DNA from: Levilactobacillus lanxiensis
GTDB taxonomy: Bacteria; Bacillota; Bacilli; Lactobacillales; Lactobacillaceae
DNA: 64,000 nt
Assembly (NCBI RefSeq): GCF_016861655.1
Contig: NZ_BOLN01000001.1
Coordinates: forward strand, 372,001 to 436,000
Reading direction: 5' to 3'
The translations under genes and the position numbers were made by a program. Positions 32,433 through 40,519 of the stretch are shown piece after piece (position 1 is the first letter of the stretch; each line of letters opens with the position of its first letter). Below the pieces are notes generated by a model, which saw nothing but the letters and a program-made list of their open reading frames with translations, searched no databases and was not told the DNA's origin.

Positions 32433-33095
32433 ATGCAATTTACAAACAAATTTAAAATGACTAAGCAACAAGCGCAGTTTTTTGCTAAAAAGAACCTGGT
32501 CAACTTGGTCTACGCAACTTCCAAGTTTGAGGGCACACATGCCACGTTACCTCAGACACGGACCATCGTTGAGGGAATGTCAGTGTCTGGCATCTCAACG
32601 GACGACATCACCACTATCGTTAATTTAAAACGCGGTTGGCAATTCGCTATCGACAATCAGGCCCCCTATTCACTGGCTATCAGCAATGAGATCAATCGCT
32701 TGGTCGCCCAAGCTGATTCGCTTGACCCCGGTCATATCCGTACAGTCAATGTTACGTTAGACGATACGGAATACGTCCCAGACATTCCAGTTGCAGACCA
32801 AGTTCCGGAGCTGATCAACGCAGCTTTGGTGCAAGACAAAACGCAGACTGAAAGCTTGCTGGATCTATTGCTGTTGATGATGCGCAGTCAGTTTTACTGG
32901 GACGGCAATAAGCGTACGGCATTCTTGACTATCAACTATCTGGCCATCCCCATGGGTATCGGTATCATCACCGTCAACGAACAGCAATTGGAAACCTTCA
33001 ACGAGTTGTTAGCCCCATTTTACGAAACCAATGACGGCCGACAACTGAAAGAGTGGCTATACGCTAATTGCATTCACGGACTCGATTTAGCTTAG
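32433..33095 (+). CDS. Fic-domain protein with atypical active site
   Basis: A 220-residue protein. The Fic core reads SQFYWDGNKRTAFL at about residues 151-164; the canonical motif is HxFx(D/E)GNxxR, so the catalytic His is replaced by Gln while Asp-Gly-Asn and Arg remain. The N-terminus has TSKFEG, which fits the (S/T)xxxE(G/N) inhibitory-helix motif of self-inhibited Fic proteins. Fic enzymes transfer AMP or related groups to proteins and are often toxins; loss of the His argues against ordinary AMP transfer. I have the impression that a subfamily with WDGNKRT exists in Firmicutes. AGGAGGTG precedes the ATG. No antitoxin is visible next to it. Confidence 0.8.
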   Translation: MQFTNKFKMTKQQAQFFAKKNLVNLVYATSKFEGTHATLPQTRTIVEGMSVSGISTDDITTIVNLKRGWQFAIDNQAPYSLAISNEINRLVAQADSLDPGHIRTVNVTLDDTEYVPDIPVADQVPELINAALVQDKTQTESLLDLLLLMMRSQFYWDGNKRTAFLTINYLAIPMGIGIITVNEQQLETFNELLAPFYETNDGRQLKEWLYANCIHGLDLA

Positions 33096-33166
33096 AATAC
33101 AGCCAAGAGAGTGGGTACACAAAAATCGAGCCTGGGGTTTTGTCTGTCCCAGACTCTTGCACCCAT

Positions 33167-33676
33167 TTACTTGCCCTGAAGCTTATTCAATCGTGGCGCA
33201 ATCACGGTCGACCACATGCTCTTCAAGAGCGCGTAAGCCAAGATAACCCCAACCAAGGCGCTCATGAAGAAGCTGGGTAGAAACAGCCAGACGGCCCCGG
33301 TCGTGCCCATCAACCAAGCGGCAACGGGATAGGCCACGAAGGCGCCAATCACGCCCGACCCCAGCAGTTCGCCACAGACGCCGGCTAGGAGCTTTCCCGT
33401 TTTCTGGAAGAGCCAGCCGCTAAGAAACGCGCCAATCATACTGCCAGGAAACGCCAACACCGTGCCTGTCCCCATGATATTGCGAATCACCGAAGTTAAA
33501 AACGCCTGCGCCAACGCCCACCACGGTCCCAACAAAACGCCAGAGACCACGTCAATCAAATGCTGAACCGGGGCAACCTTGGCGACCCCAATCGTAAAGG
33601 AAAACACACTCCCACCGATCACGGCCAACGCCACCAACATGGCGGTCAGCGTCATCGGATACACTTTCTTGGACAT
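33167..33676 (-). CDS. thiW: Energy-coupling factor substrate-binding subunit ThiW (thiamine precursor uptake)
   Basis: A 169-residue membrane protein with five or six helices. VYPMTLTAMLVALAVIGGSV at the start, the GVAKVAPVQHLIDVVSGVLLGPWWALAQAF segment and RNIMGTGTVLAFPGSMIGAFLSG match ThiW, an S-component that binds a thiamine precursor (probably the thiazole or a related compound) for a shared ECF module. ATG at 33676 follows AGGAGTG; an in-frame GTG at 33685 is too close to that site. A TPP riboswitch in front (33756-33846) confirms the thiamine link. The ECF ATPases and T-component are not in the window. Confidence 0.9.
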   Translation of the reverse strand: MSKKVYPMTLTAMLVALAVIGGSVFSFTIGVAKVAPVQHLIDVVSGVLLGPWWALAQAFLTSVIRNIMGTGTVLAFPGSMIGAFLSGWLFQKTGKLLAGVCGELLGSGVIGAFVAYPVAAWLMGTTGAVWLFLPSFFMSALVGVILAYALLKSMWSTVIAPRLNKLQGK

Positions 33677-33704
33677 TCTCGTCACACTCCTACTGCAAAT
33701 TCAC

Positions 33705-33735
33705 CAAAAAAGCCCCGTTCCCCACGACGACGGCT
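33705..33735 (-). terminator. Riboswitch-linked attenuator hairpin
   Basis: Downstream of the TPP aptamer the leader contains AGCCGT...ACGGGGCT followed by six T residues on the minus strand, suitable as a terminator formed when TPP is bound. The stem has a bulge, so the fold is tentative. Confidence 0.55.
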
Positions 33736-33755
33736 CCCCTGGCATTTCCAGCAGA

Positions 33756-33846
33756 CCGACCACTTTCCTACGCGAGTCTTAGCTCAACAGGTTCAAAGGG
33801 ATTGGCACGTGTCCATCTCAGCCGACTGGCACCCCTAGTGTCTTTT
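33756..33846 (-). promoter_or_regulatory. TPP riboswitch (THI element)
   Basis: On the minus strand the conserved thi-box blocks appear in order: GGGGTGCC, GGCTGAGAT, CCCTTTGAACCTG and CGTAGGAAA. This aptamer binds thiamine pyrophosphate and turns off the downstream thiW gene when thiamine is sufficient. Confidence 0.92.
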
Positions 33847-33977
33847 TCAGTTAATCCCGACTATACCGGGTGTGAAATTTAAAAGCAACTCATAATATGC
33901 TGGACTGATTGAACGTTAATTGGATTATCTCTCACATCAAACGACAGACTGGTATACTAAGCAGTGGAGGGGATTAT

Positions 33978-34781
33978 ATGTTCAAAAAGATCGTTATCTT
34001 AACCTTTTTAACACTATCTGCTATCCTACTATTGCCGACCGCGGCGCACGCGAGCCAGTACGTGACGACCGACAGCTACAGCCTGTCGCGGCCGTCCTAC
34101 TACCATAACCGGGATACTCAGACGCATTATTTGTGGAATCAACAGCACACGGCCAAACTACATAATACGAAATACTTTCCGCACACGACCTGGGTCGCCC
34201 AAAAGACGGCGCTGCTCCAGCATGGGACTCACGTGGCCCGCTACTACTACGTGGTCAGTAAGAACAAACGCACCGCGGGTTGGATCTGGCACGGCTTTCT
34301 AAAGTCCGGGACTTACCGCAAGCAAGTGCTCGCTACCGATGGACTCAGCCTATCAACGGCCCTGAACACCACTGACCAGAATCAGCTCAATCTTTTTGTC
34401 ATTAAGCAGTTACAAAAGGATGGTTACGAAAACAATAACCACCTCGCAATGATGTACGATTACTACATGTCTAATCACCTGACGCCCGACCAGATGTCCA
34501 TGGCCGCCGTCATTCAGCTTGTCCGGATCAAGAACCTAGACGCCGATAAAATTACGACGGTCAATCTCCCAGCTATCACAAATCTAGCAGCCGCGATTGA
34601 CCCGCAGCACCACAACGCCAAATTGGAAACGATGGGCAAGGGCCAACTGGGCCTCAAAATCGTTGCCAGCGTCGAGAAGGCCCTAGTTGCCAACCACGAT
34701 ACGACCTACGTTTTATACCCAACGGCTAGCGGTAACCCGACAAATGGCCAGATTGCCTTCACGCTGTATCTTTACGAATGA
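33978..34781 (+). CDS. Uncharacterised secreted protein with SH3/GW-like N-terminal part
   Basis: A 267-residue protein with signal peptide MFKKIVILTFLTLSAILLLPT, cut likely after AHA. Residues about 30-115 contain YLWNQQHTAKLHNTKYFPHTTWVAQK, then VARYYYVVSKNKRTAGWIWHGFLKSG, which resembles the GW/SH3-like surface domain of lactobacillus secreted proteins. The remaining 150 residues are helical and unrecognised (QLNLFVIKQLQKDGYENNNHLAMMYDYYMSNHL). ATG at 33978 with GGAGGGG is preferred over an in-frame ATG at 33909, which would precede the signal peptide. Cell-wall binding is inferred; no catalytic domain is seen. Confidence 0.72.
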   Translation: MFKKIVILTFLTLSAILLLPTAAHASQYVTTDSYSLSRPSYYHNRDTQTHYLWNQQHTAKLHNTKYFPHTTWVAQKTALLQHGTHVARYYYVVSKNKRTAGWIWHGFLKSGTYRKQVLATDGLSLSTALNTTDQNQLNLFVIKQLQKDGYENNNHLAMMYDYYMSNHLTPDQMSMAAVIQLVRIKNLDADKITTVNLPAITNLAAAIDPQHHNAKLETMGKGQLGLKIVASVEKALVANHDTTYVLYPTASGNPTNGQIAFTLYLYE

Positions 34782-34788
34782 TGACTAA

Positions 34789-34834
34789 ACACACACAAAG
34801 GCCTTGGGAAAATTCCCAGGGCCTTTGTGTGTGA
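34789..34834. terminator. Strong bidirectional terminator
   Basis: ACACACAAAGGCC pairs with GGCCTTTGTGTGT with further pairing TTGGGA/TCCCA inside, then an A-rich tail. Confidence 0.85.
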
Positions 34835-34940
34835 AAAAAACTAAACTTATCTGCGTAACCTTCAGCAAATCAGCATCCGTCACCGCTAGTTTAGGTCTAT
34901 ACTCTTCCTAACCTAGATAACTGCAGCGGGGGATGTTTAC

Positions 34941-35063
34941 ATGAAACCAGTTAACATTTTTGACACCTACTCTAAATGGTTTAAGCTGCTAAACGCACTC
35001 TTTATCGGCGATAGCATTTACAGGATCATCAGACACTTGATTCGGAATCGTCCTAAAAATTAA
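34941..35063 (+). CDS. Candidate 40-residue small protein
   Basis: A small ORF starts at ATG 34941 and encodes MKPVNIFDTYSKWFKLLNAL, then FIGDSIYRIIRHLIRNRPKN, and stops at 35063. GGGGGA lies about nine bases upstream, and a terminator (35062-35096) follows at once, so it fits a complete transcription unit. The sequence is amphipathic with a basic C-terminal half, and the helix IYRIIRHLIR could be membrane-active. No family is recognised. The alternative is that the ORF is chance and the region only holds leader sequence. Position between two terminators favours a real gene. Confidence 0.5.
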   Translation: MKPVNIFDTYSKWFKLLNALFIGDSIYRIIRHLIRNRPKN

Positions 35064-35096
35064 AGCGCACTCAGGCTCAAACCTGAACGCGCTTTT
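35062..35096. terminator. Terminator downstream of repeat B4 and of the small ORF
   Basis: AAAGCGC...CAGG pairs with CCTG...GCGCTTT. A T-run (AATTTTT) follows on the minus strand, ending the two-component operon transcript beyond repeat B4; on the plus strand it follows the 40-codon ORF. Confidence 0.8.
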
Positions 35097-35178
35097 ACAT
35101 AGGTAGTTATTTTAAAATATTATTCTGTCTAATCCTACCAAACCAAAACCGACACCCTTAACCATAACCACAAGTTTC

Positions 35179-35470
35179 AGTTCTAAACCCGTGTCAGCCG
35201 CAGGGCTGGGAAAACTGGGCCGGTCGTGGAAGTGACCAGAGGCGCGCCAAGGTGCCCGGCTGTGTCGATGGTCTTAGCTGAGCGATTTTTCTCAGCTTAG
35301 AGCATGGGACAACCTTTGAGACCGCACCCCAGGCTCAAAGTTGAGGTGGAAGCCCGCCCTTCGGCTGGAACCGACCCCACAGCAGGGCGCCTTGAGCGCA
35401 CCGCCGGGAACGGACGCGACCAGGCACAGATTTCACCAGCCCGGAGGCGCCAGAACGCCCGTTTAGAACT
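35179..35470 (+). repeat. Structured repeat, long type, copy B4
   Basis: A 292-bp copy. The outer stem is AGTTCTAAAC/GTTTAGAACT, which replaces the GGGTTAAAC/GTTTAACCC pairs of other copies and spans the last codons and stop (35463-35465) of the minus-strand response regulator. Internal hairpins GGTCTTAGCTGAG...CTCAGCTTAGAG and CTTTGAG...CTCAAAG are present. Confidence 0.82.
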
Positions 35471-36116
35471 CGATTAACTTGTGGTGGATGGCGTAGCGGA
35501 CTAGCTCGACGTGCGACGTCAAATCCAATTTCCGCATAATACTAGCCTTATGTGCCTCCACCGTCTTGGTCGTGATATTCAGCTTAGCCGCCACTTCCTT
35601 GTTGGAGTACCCCAACGCCACCAGCGGCATGACTTCCCGCTCCCGTTTGGACAACGGACTGTGGCCCCACAGATTGGTCTTATCCACGTCCGTGAGGATA
35701 TTCTTGATATCGGACTTCAGCAGGATGACGTTCTCATCCACGTAGTGCCGGCCGTTCACGATGGTCGTGATGGCATTGATGATCTCGCTATCCGGCGAAC
35801 TCTTCAGGACGTAACCGGACGCACCGTTCTTAATGGCCTGATCCACGTAATCCTCTTCGCCATGCATCGATAAAATTAAAATCCAGATTTTCGGGTACTG
35901 GCTGTGAATGCGTTTGGTCGTCACCAGGCCACTTTCACCCGGCGGCATGCTCAAATCCATGATAATCATATCAATATCGCCCTGACCAGCGCGCACAAAA
36001 GTATCATTACCATTGGCCGCCTCCGCGACGACTTGGTAATCCGGCTGATCATCCACGATAGCTTTCAGGCCCGACCGCACGATTGCGTGGTCGTCCGCGA
36101 CTAAGACTTTATACAT
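35463..36116 (-). CDS. Two-component response regulator, NarL/LuxR family (NreC-like)
   Basis: A 217-residue regulator. The receiver domain has the acidic pair ADDHAI, phospho-acceptor Asp54 in MDLSMPP, and Lys in YVLKSS. The C-terminal LuxR helix-turn-helix reads SPLSKREREVMPLVALGYSNKEVAAKLNITTKTVEAH. ATG at 36116 overlaps the end of the kinase gene by 8 bases and has GGGGAG upstream; the longer frame to 36206 has no ribosome binding site. With its kinase it resembles NreBC, which activates nitrate/nitrite reduction without oxygen in staphylococci. No nitrate reductase lies here, so the target is unknown. The last codons lie in repeat B4. Confidence 0.88.
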   Translation of the reverse strand: MYKVLVADDHAIVRSGLKAIVDDQPDYQVVAEAANGNDTFVRAGQGDIDMIIMDLSMPPGESGLVTTKRIHSQYPKIWILILSMHGEEDYVDQAIKNGASGYVLKSSPDSEIINAITTIVNGRHYVDENVILLKSDIKNILTDVDKTNLWGHSPLSKREREVMPLVALGYSNKEVAAKLNITTKTVEAHKASIMRKLDLTSHVELVRYAIHHKLIEF

Positions 36117-37158
36117 GTTGAAGGCTCCCCTTACTCGTGCAGACTGGAAACTTAACCGACACCGTGGTCCCCACGTCCGGCGTAGATTCCAACTGGAAAA
36201 TCCCACTCAATGACTTGATGCGTTCGTGCATATCGCTCAAGCCTAGCGAGTGGCCGTTAAATTGAGAATGTTTAGAGACGTCAAATCCATCCCCATCATC
36301 AATAATTTGGAGGGTAATAAAGTGGTTATGCTCAACCAATAAGAGCATAATCTCCTGCGGATTGGCATGTTTCACAGCATTGTTGATGGCTTCCTGAGCG
36401 ACCCGGTACATGGCGCTTTGAATCGCCGACGATAGCTGTTCCGGCTTAGCGTTGCCGCCAACCGAAATTGCGATGCCGGTCGTGCTCTGCAGGCGGGTAG
36501 CTAATGACCGCAACGCTGCAAACAAGCCAAAGTCGTCCATGACTGACGGCCGCACCGCCAGCGCCATGTTCTTGACCTCGGCCAAGGTGGCCTGAAGCTG
36601 CTTGGTAATCGCGTCGGCCTGTTGTTGCCGTTCGGCCGGACTAAGGTCACAGTTGGCCAACCGTTTAACCCCGGTCGTCGCAAAGTACAGGCCCTGGGCA
36701 ACGTTGTCGTGGAGGTCCGCCGAAATTTGATGACGGTCTTCCTCGTTGGCCTTGACCACGTAGCGACTGATTTCTTCATTCTGGGCCAGTCGGAGTCCCC
36801 GATTGACTGAACTACAGCTCTTTAACGTTAAGGAGGAGATATGTTGTCGCAGGTCCAGGGCCTTGTAAAACATCAAGTAGCCCGCGTCCGCCGAGTCATC
36901 CTCAGCGGCCAGGACCGGCACCACGACTTCTCGTGCCTGTTTGGCGATTTCACAGGTTGGGCAATCCGTTACAGGTCGTCCCTGTTGATTGACCGCTGCG
37001 TGGCCAATTTCATATAAGTAATGTGGATCAAAATTCAATTTTTCTTTCAAACACCGCGCTGCCTGATTACACGCTAGCATCTCATCTTCTTGGAATAAAA
37101 TAATGGCAACGGGGGCGTTTTCAAAGTAACGATCAATCCACTTTTCGTTCTCATTCAA
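36109..37158 (-). CDS. Sensor histidine kinase, NreB-like (PAS, HisKA_3, HATPase)
   Basis: A 349-residue cytosolic kinase without membrane segments. The N-terminal PAS-like domain begins KWIDRYFENAPVAIILFQED and contains Cys30, Cys36, Cys66 and Cys69 (the last two in TDCPTC). The dimerisation domain has the phosphorylated His in SADLHDNVAQG, and the ATPase domain has EAINNAVKHA and DDGDGFD. In NreB four Cys in two CxxC pairs hold an oxygen-sensitive 4Fe-4S cluster. Here only one CxxC is kept and the other two Cys are spaced CxxxxxC, so Fe-S binding is possible but not certain. It lies next to the suf operon and its Rgg-like gene. Confidence 0.86.
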   Translation of the reverse strand: MNENEKWIDRYFENAPVAIILFQEDEMLACNQAARCLKEKLNFDPHYLYEIGHAAVNQQGRPVTDCPTCEIAKQAREVVVPVLAAEDDSADAGYLMFYKALDLRQHISSLTLKSCSSVNRGLRLAQNEEISRYVVKANEEDRHQISADLHDNVAQGLYFATTGVKRLANCDLSPAERQQQADAITKQLQATLAEVKNMALAVRPSVMDDFGLFAALRSLATRLQSTTGIAISVGGNAKPEQLSSAIQSAMYRVAQEAINNAVKHANPQEIMLLLVEHNHFITLQIIDDGDGFDVSKHSQFNGHSLGLSDMHERIKSLSGIFQLESTPDVGTTVSVKFPVCTSKGSLQHV

Positions 37159-37322
37159 AGCCCATCCTCCTTGTCCTATTTTGGTTTAATCTTTAAATTA
37201 TGTTCACTGCCGTTAATTGGTCATGGTCACAATCATTTAGCAGGATACCTACTACAGTTGTAGTATAACATACTGTCAGTGAAGCGTTTTCAGTTTCCGG
37301 ACAAACTTAATCTTCAGGCACC

Positions 37323-37356
37323 AAAAAGGCCGACTTCTCGCAAAAAGTCGACCTTT
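37323..37356 (-). terminator. Terminator of the suf-rgg operon
   Basis: AAAGGTCGACTT pairs with AAGTCGGCCTTT, followed by T residues on the minus strand, 29 bases after the regulator's stop codon. Confidence 0.88.
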
Positions 37357-37384
37357 GTTCGTTGGTTCTAACACCTAACTAACC

Positions 37385-38278
37385 TTATTTATTCTCCGCC
37401 AACTGACGGTTGAATTGACACTTCAACGCCGCCAGTTTAACTTCGATGACTTCATTTTGATTGATGCGGGTGAAGGCCAGCGTCTCATCCATGAGGCGTT
37501 GAATCGTCGCCGGTTGTTTGCCCTGGTTGACCGCGTTTTGCGTGGCCAGGAACTTCAGGCGGGGCAGGTAATACGTGACCCGCTCGTCGGAACACAGCTG
37601 CACGCCGGTGTCAATCAGTTGATTGCTCAGCCGATACTTTTCCTGGCCCGCATAGAATTCCGCCGTGAAGAAGATCAGCGTCAGCATCCGCAGGTAATAC
37701 CGGTTGGGTTCATCCAGATGGTCGTCCGGGTGGTACGCCTTGATGTGCTGATAGACCTTGTCAAAGTAGAAGTCCGCCTGCTGGGTCTCCTGGTGCCGCG
37801 CGTACATGATGCCCGACCCCAGAAAGGCGAGCTGGGTAAAAATCGTTTGGTGACGTTCGTCCAGGTCATTTAAAATCTGGGCGAAGTCGAAGAGAATCTT
37901 GTCCGGTTGTTGATTGACCAGCGCATTCACACACCCACGCAGGTAACAGAACTGCATCTTTACGTTGATCTCATCAATTTGGTTGGGCTTGAATTTCGCC
38001 AACCGTTTCAAAACGCACTGATAATTCTCCATCATCAGTTCCTTTTCAATATTGTCCAGGTCGTGCCGCAACTGCACCGCAGTCTCCGCACTTTCCTGGT
38101 AGAGGTCATCCACCGTGAGCCCCAAGCGCACGCAAAGCTTGCTGAGAATCGACAGCGACGGAACGCGGTTATTATTTTCAAATTTACTGAGCGTCGCCTG
38201 CGTGCAAATTCCCGTACACAGCTTGACCTGCGAAATCTTGAGGGCCTTGCGGCGAGCCACAAAGATGCCAATATTCAT
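37385..38278 (-). CDS. XRE-type regulator with TPR-like domain (Rgg/PlcR-like)
   Basis: A 297-residue protein. Residues 5-60 form an XRE helix-turn-helix (ARRKALKISQVKLCTGICTQATLSKFENNNRVPSLSILSKLC), followed by about 220 residues of tandem helices (FCYLRGCVNALVNQQPDKILFDFAQIL and similar), the layout of Rgg/GadR/MutR and PlcR regulators, which often sense short peptides. The gene starts 11 bases after the DUF59 gene of the suf operon, so it is the last gene of that transcript. A regulator fused in transcription to Fe-S assembly is unusual. No small peptide gene is apparent next to it. Confidence 0.82.
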   Translation of the reverse strand: MNIGIFVARRKALKISQVKLCTGICTQATLSKFENNNRVPSLSILSKLCVRLGLTVDDLYQESAETAVQLRHDLDNIEKELMMENYQCVLKRLAKFKPNQIDEINVKMQFCYLRGCVNALVNQQPDKILFDFAQILNDLDERHQTIFTQLAFLGSGIMYARHQETQQADFYFDKVYQHIKAYHPDDHLDEPNRYYLRMLTLIFFTAEFYAGQEKYRLSNQLIDTGVQLCSDERVTYYLPRLKFLATQNAVNQGKQPATIQRLMDETLAFTRINQNEVIEVKLAALKCQFNRQLAENK

Positions 38279-38289
38279 ATCAACTCACC

Positions 38290-38613
38290 CTATTCATGAA
38301 TGCCTAAAGCTACCTTGGCGTAGCGGGTCATCATGCCCATGTTCCACGCCGGTTCCCAAATCAACTTAATGTCACAGTGTTCGATGCCTTCGACGGCCGT
38401 GACCACCTGAATAATCGCTGCATCCAGCGCGTTACTCAGCGGACAGCCCATCGTGGTCAATGTCATGTCGACCTCACAGGAATCGCCATCGACGTGCACG
38501 CCGTAGATCAAGCCTAGGTTGACCAAATCAATGCCCAATTCTGGGTCGATCACCATTTCCAAGGCCTGCATGACGCTGACCTCAGCCGGTGACAGTTGTT
38601 TTGCTTCATCCAT
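38290..38613 (-). CDS. MIP18/DUF59-family Fe-S assembly factor (SufT-like)
   Basis: A 107-residue protein: VMQALEMVIDPELGIDLVNLGLIYGV at the start and VDMTLTTMGCPLSNALDAAI with the conserved Cys in GCPL. This family (PaaD/SufT/MIP18) helps to mature Fe-S proteins, probably by handing over clusters. Here it closes the core suf operon, 32 bases after sufB and 11 bases before the Rgg-like gene. The exact partner is inferred from the operon. Confidence 0.87.
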   Translation of the reverse strand: MDEAKQLSPAEVSVMQALEMVIDPELGIDLVNLGLIYGVHVDGDSCEVDMTLTTMGCPLSNALDAAIIQVVTAVEGIEHCDIKLIWEPAWNMGMMTRYAKVALGIHE

Positions 38614-38645
38614 CTGTGTTGAACCTCCTTTGCTTGAGCTCCGGC

Positions 38646-40052
38646 CTAGCCGATAGCTCCTTCCATTTCAAAACTGATCAAGCGGTTCAATTCGACCGCG
38701 TATTCCATTGGCAATTGCTTGGTGAAGGGTTCCACGAAGCCCATGACGATCATTTCCGTCGCCTTGGCTTCTGAAATCCCCCGACTCATCAGGTAGTACA
38801 GTTGCTCCTCAGAAATCTTCGAGACCTTGGCTTCGTGTTCCATGGAAACGTTGGCATTAGAAATTTCATTGTACGGAATCGTATCGGACGAGGACTGGTC
38901 ATCCATGATGATCGTGTCACATTCCACGTGCGCCTTGGACCCATCGGAGTGGCGGCCGAAGCGCACCGTCCCGCGGTAATCGGTCGAGCCACCGGTCTTC
39001 GAAATGGACTTGGACACGATGGTACTGGACGTATTCTTGGCGTTGTGAATCATCCGCGCACCGGAGTCCTGGTGAATGTTGTTGCTGGCAACGGCGATGG
39101 ATAACATGGTCCCGCGAGCACCCTCACCGTTCAGGTAAACGGATGGGTATTTCATGGTGACCTTGGAGCCTAAGTTACCGTCGACCCATTCCATCGTGGC
39201 GTTCTCAGCAGCGGCAGCCCGCTTAGTTTCCAGGCTGTAGACGTTGTTCGACCAGTTTTGAATGGTGGTGTAGCGGCAGTAAGCATCCTTTTCCACGTTC
39301 ACTTCAACGACCGCGGCGTGCAGGCTATCCGACGAGTAGTTCGGGGCGGTACAGCCTTCCACGTAATCCACGCGAGCGCCGGGTTCAACGATGATCAAGG
39401 TCCGTTCAAATTGCCCGGAATTTTCGGAGTTCAACCGGAAGTAGGACTGGATTGGCGTCTTCGTTTGCACACCCTTGGGCACGTAAATGAAGGAGCCACC
39501 GGACCAAACGGCCGCATTCAAAGCGGCAAACTTGTTGTCGGTTGGCTTGACCAATTTGCCAAACCACTTCTTGAACAGCTCGGGGTATTCCCGCAAGGCC
39601 GTGTCGGTATCGGTAAAGATGATGCCGAGCTTGGCGAAGTCGTCACGCATGTTGTGGTAGACCACTTCTGATTCGTACTGGGCTGAGGAGCCGGCCAGGT
39701 ATTGGCGTTCGGCCTCGGGAACCCCTAACCGATCGAAGGTCTTCTTCAAGTCAGCGGGCACATCGTCCCAGTCCCGGTACTTCTTGTCGGTCATCTTTTG
39801 GTAGTACAGCATATCTTTCAAATCCAAGCCGGACAGGTCTGGCCCGTATTTAGGCATCGGCAATTTCTTGTAGATCTCGTAAGCCTTCAGCCGGTAATCC
39901 AGCATCCACTTGGGTTCCTTCTTGGCAGCGGAAATGTCCCGCACGGTCTGTTCCGTCAGGCCCCGGCCCGTAGAATAGGCGGGCTTGATATCATCGTGGA
40001 ATCCGAATTCATAGTCCTTATCATCGACCACTTCTTCTGGCATGTCTGACAT
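38646..40052 (-). CDS. sufB: Fe-S cluster assembly scaffold SufB
   Basis: A 468-residue protein that forms the SufBCD scaffold on which Fe-S clusters are built. Landmarks are [22 protein letters not shown] near residue 25, [13 protein letters not shown], the cluster-related [20 protein letters not shown], and the strongly conserved [20 protein letters not shown] and [22 protein letters not shown] segments. The C-terminus ends [12 protein letters not shown]. Its start overlaps the stop codon of sufU by one base (TAATG), so the genes are translationally coupled. Confidence 0.96.
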   Translation of the reverse strand: MSDMPEEVVDDKDYEFGFHDDIKPAYSTGRGLTEQTVRDISAAKKEPKWMLDYRLKAYEIYKKLPMPKYGPDLSGLDLKDMLYYQKMTDKKYRDWDDVPADLKKTFDRLGVPEAERQYLAGSSAQYESEVVYHNMRDDFAKLGIIFTDTDTALREYPELFKKWFGKLVKPTDNKFAALNAAVWSGGSFIYVPKGVQTKTPIQSYFRLNSENSGQFERTLIIVEPGARVDYVEGCTAPNYSSDSLHAAVVEVNVEKDAYCRYTTIQNWSNNVYSLETKRAAAAENATMEWVDGNLGSKVTMKYPSVYLNGEGARGTMLSIAVASNNIHQDSGARMIHNAKNTSSTIVSKSISKTGGSTDYRGTVRFGRHSDGSKAHVECDTIIMDDQSSSDTIPYNEISNANVSMEHEAKVSKISEEQLYYLMSRGISEAKATEMIVMGFVEPFTKQLPMEYAVELNRLISFEMEGAIG

Positions 40053-40519
40053 TATGCTTCCTCCTCATCTGTGGGCGCGTCTTCTTCAAGTAATGCCCGT
40101 TGTAAGGCCCACCAAGCTAGCGTTGCGCACTTGATACGAGCCGGAAAACTCATGATACTGGATAAAATGGCGGCATCCCCTAATTCATCAAGGTCTGCTT
40201 GCGGATGCTCCGTGCCCATGACCATGTCGGAAAAGGTCTTGGCCATGCGCAGCGCGGTTTCTTTGTCCTTGCCCATGACGGCGTCGGTCATCATGCTGGC
40301 GGACGACTGGCTAATGGTACAGCCGTCGCCGCTGAAGCCGATGTCCGCGATTTGATCTTGATCATCCAATTTAATGGAAAGATTGATCACGTCACCACAA
40401 GTGGGATTTTTTAAGGTAATCGTATTCGTACTCGTCTGTAAATCGTGTTTGTGACGCGGATGATCCGCGTGATCCAGGATAACTTCCCGGTATAAACTGT
40501 TAAGCTTTGACAGCCCCAT
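40052..40519 (-). CDS. sufU: SufU, Fe-S assembly sulfur-transfer protein
   Basis: A 155-residue SufU/IscU-type protein. The zinc-site residues are in [10 protein letters not shown] (Cys and Asp), SGDGCTISQ (Cys) and RIKCATLAW (Cys), as expected for SufU, which accepts sulfur from SufS. The insertion [14 protein letters not shown] is typical of the Gram-positive SufU form. The start overlaps the 3' end of sufS by 20 bases, and its end overlaps the sufB start by one base. Confidence 0.95.
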   Translation of the reverse strand: MGLSKLNSLYREVILDHADHPRHKHDLQTSTNTITLKNPTCGDVINLSIKLDDQDQIADIGFSGDGCTISQSSASMMTDAVMGKDKETALRMAKTFSDMVMGTEHPQADLDELGDAAILSSIMSFPARIKCATLAWWALQRALLEEDAPTDEEEA

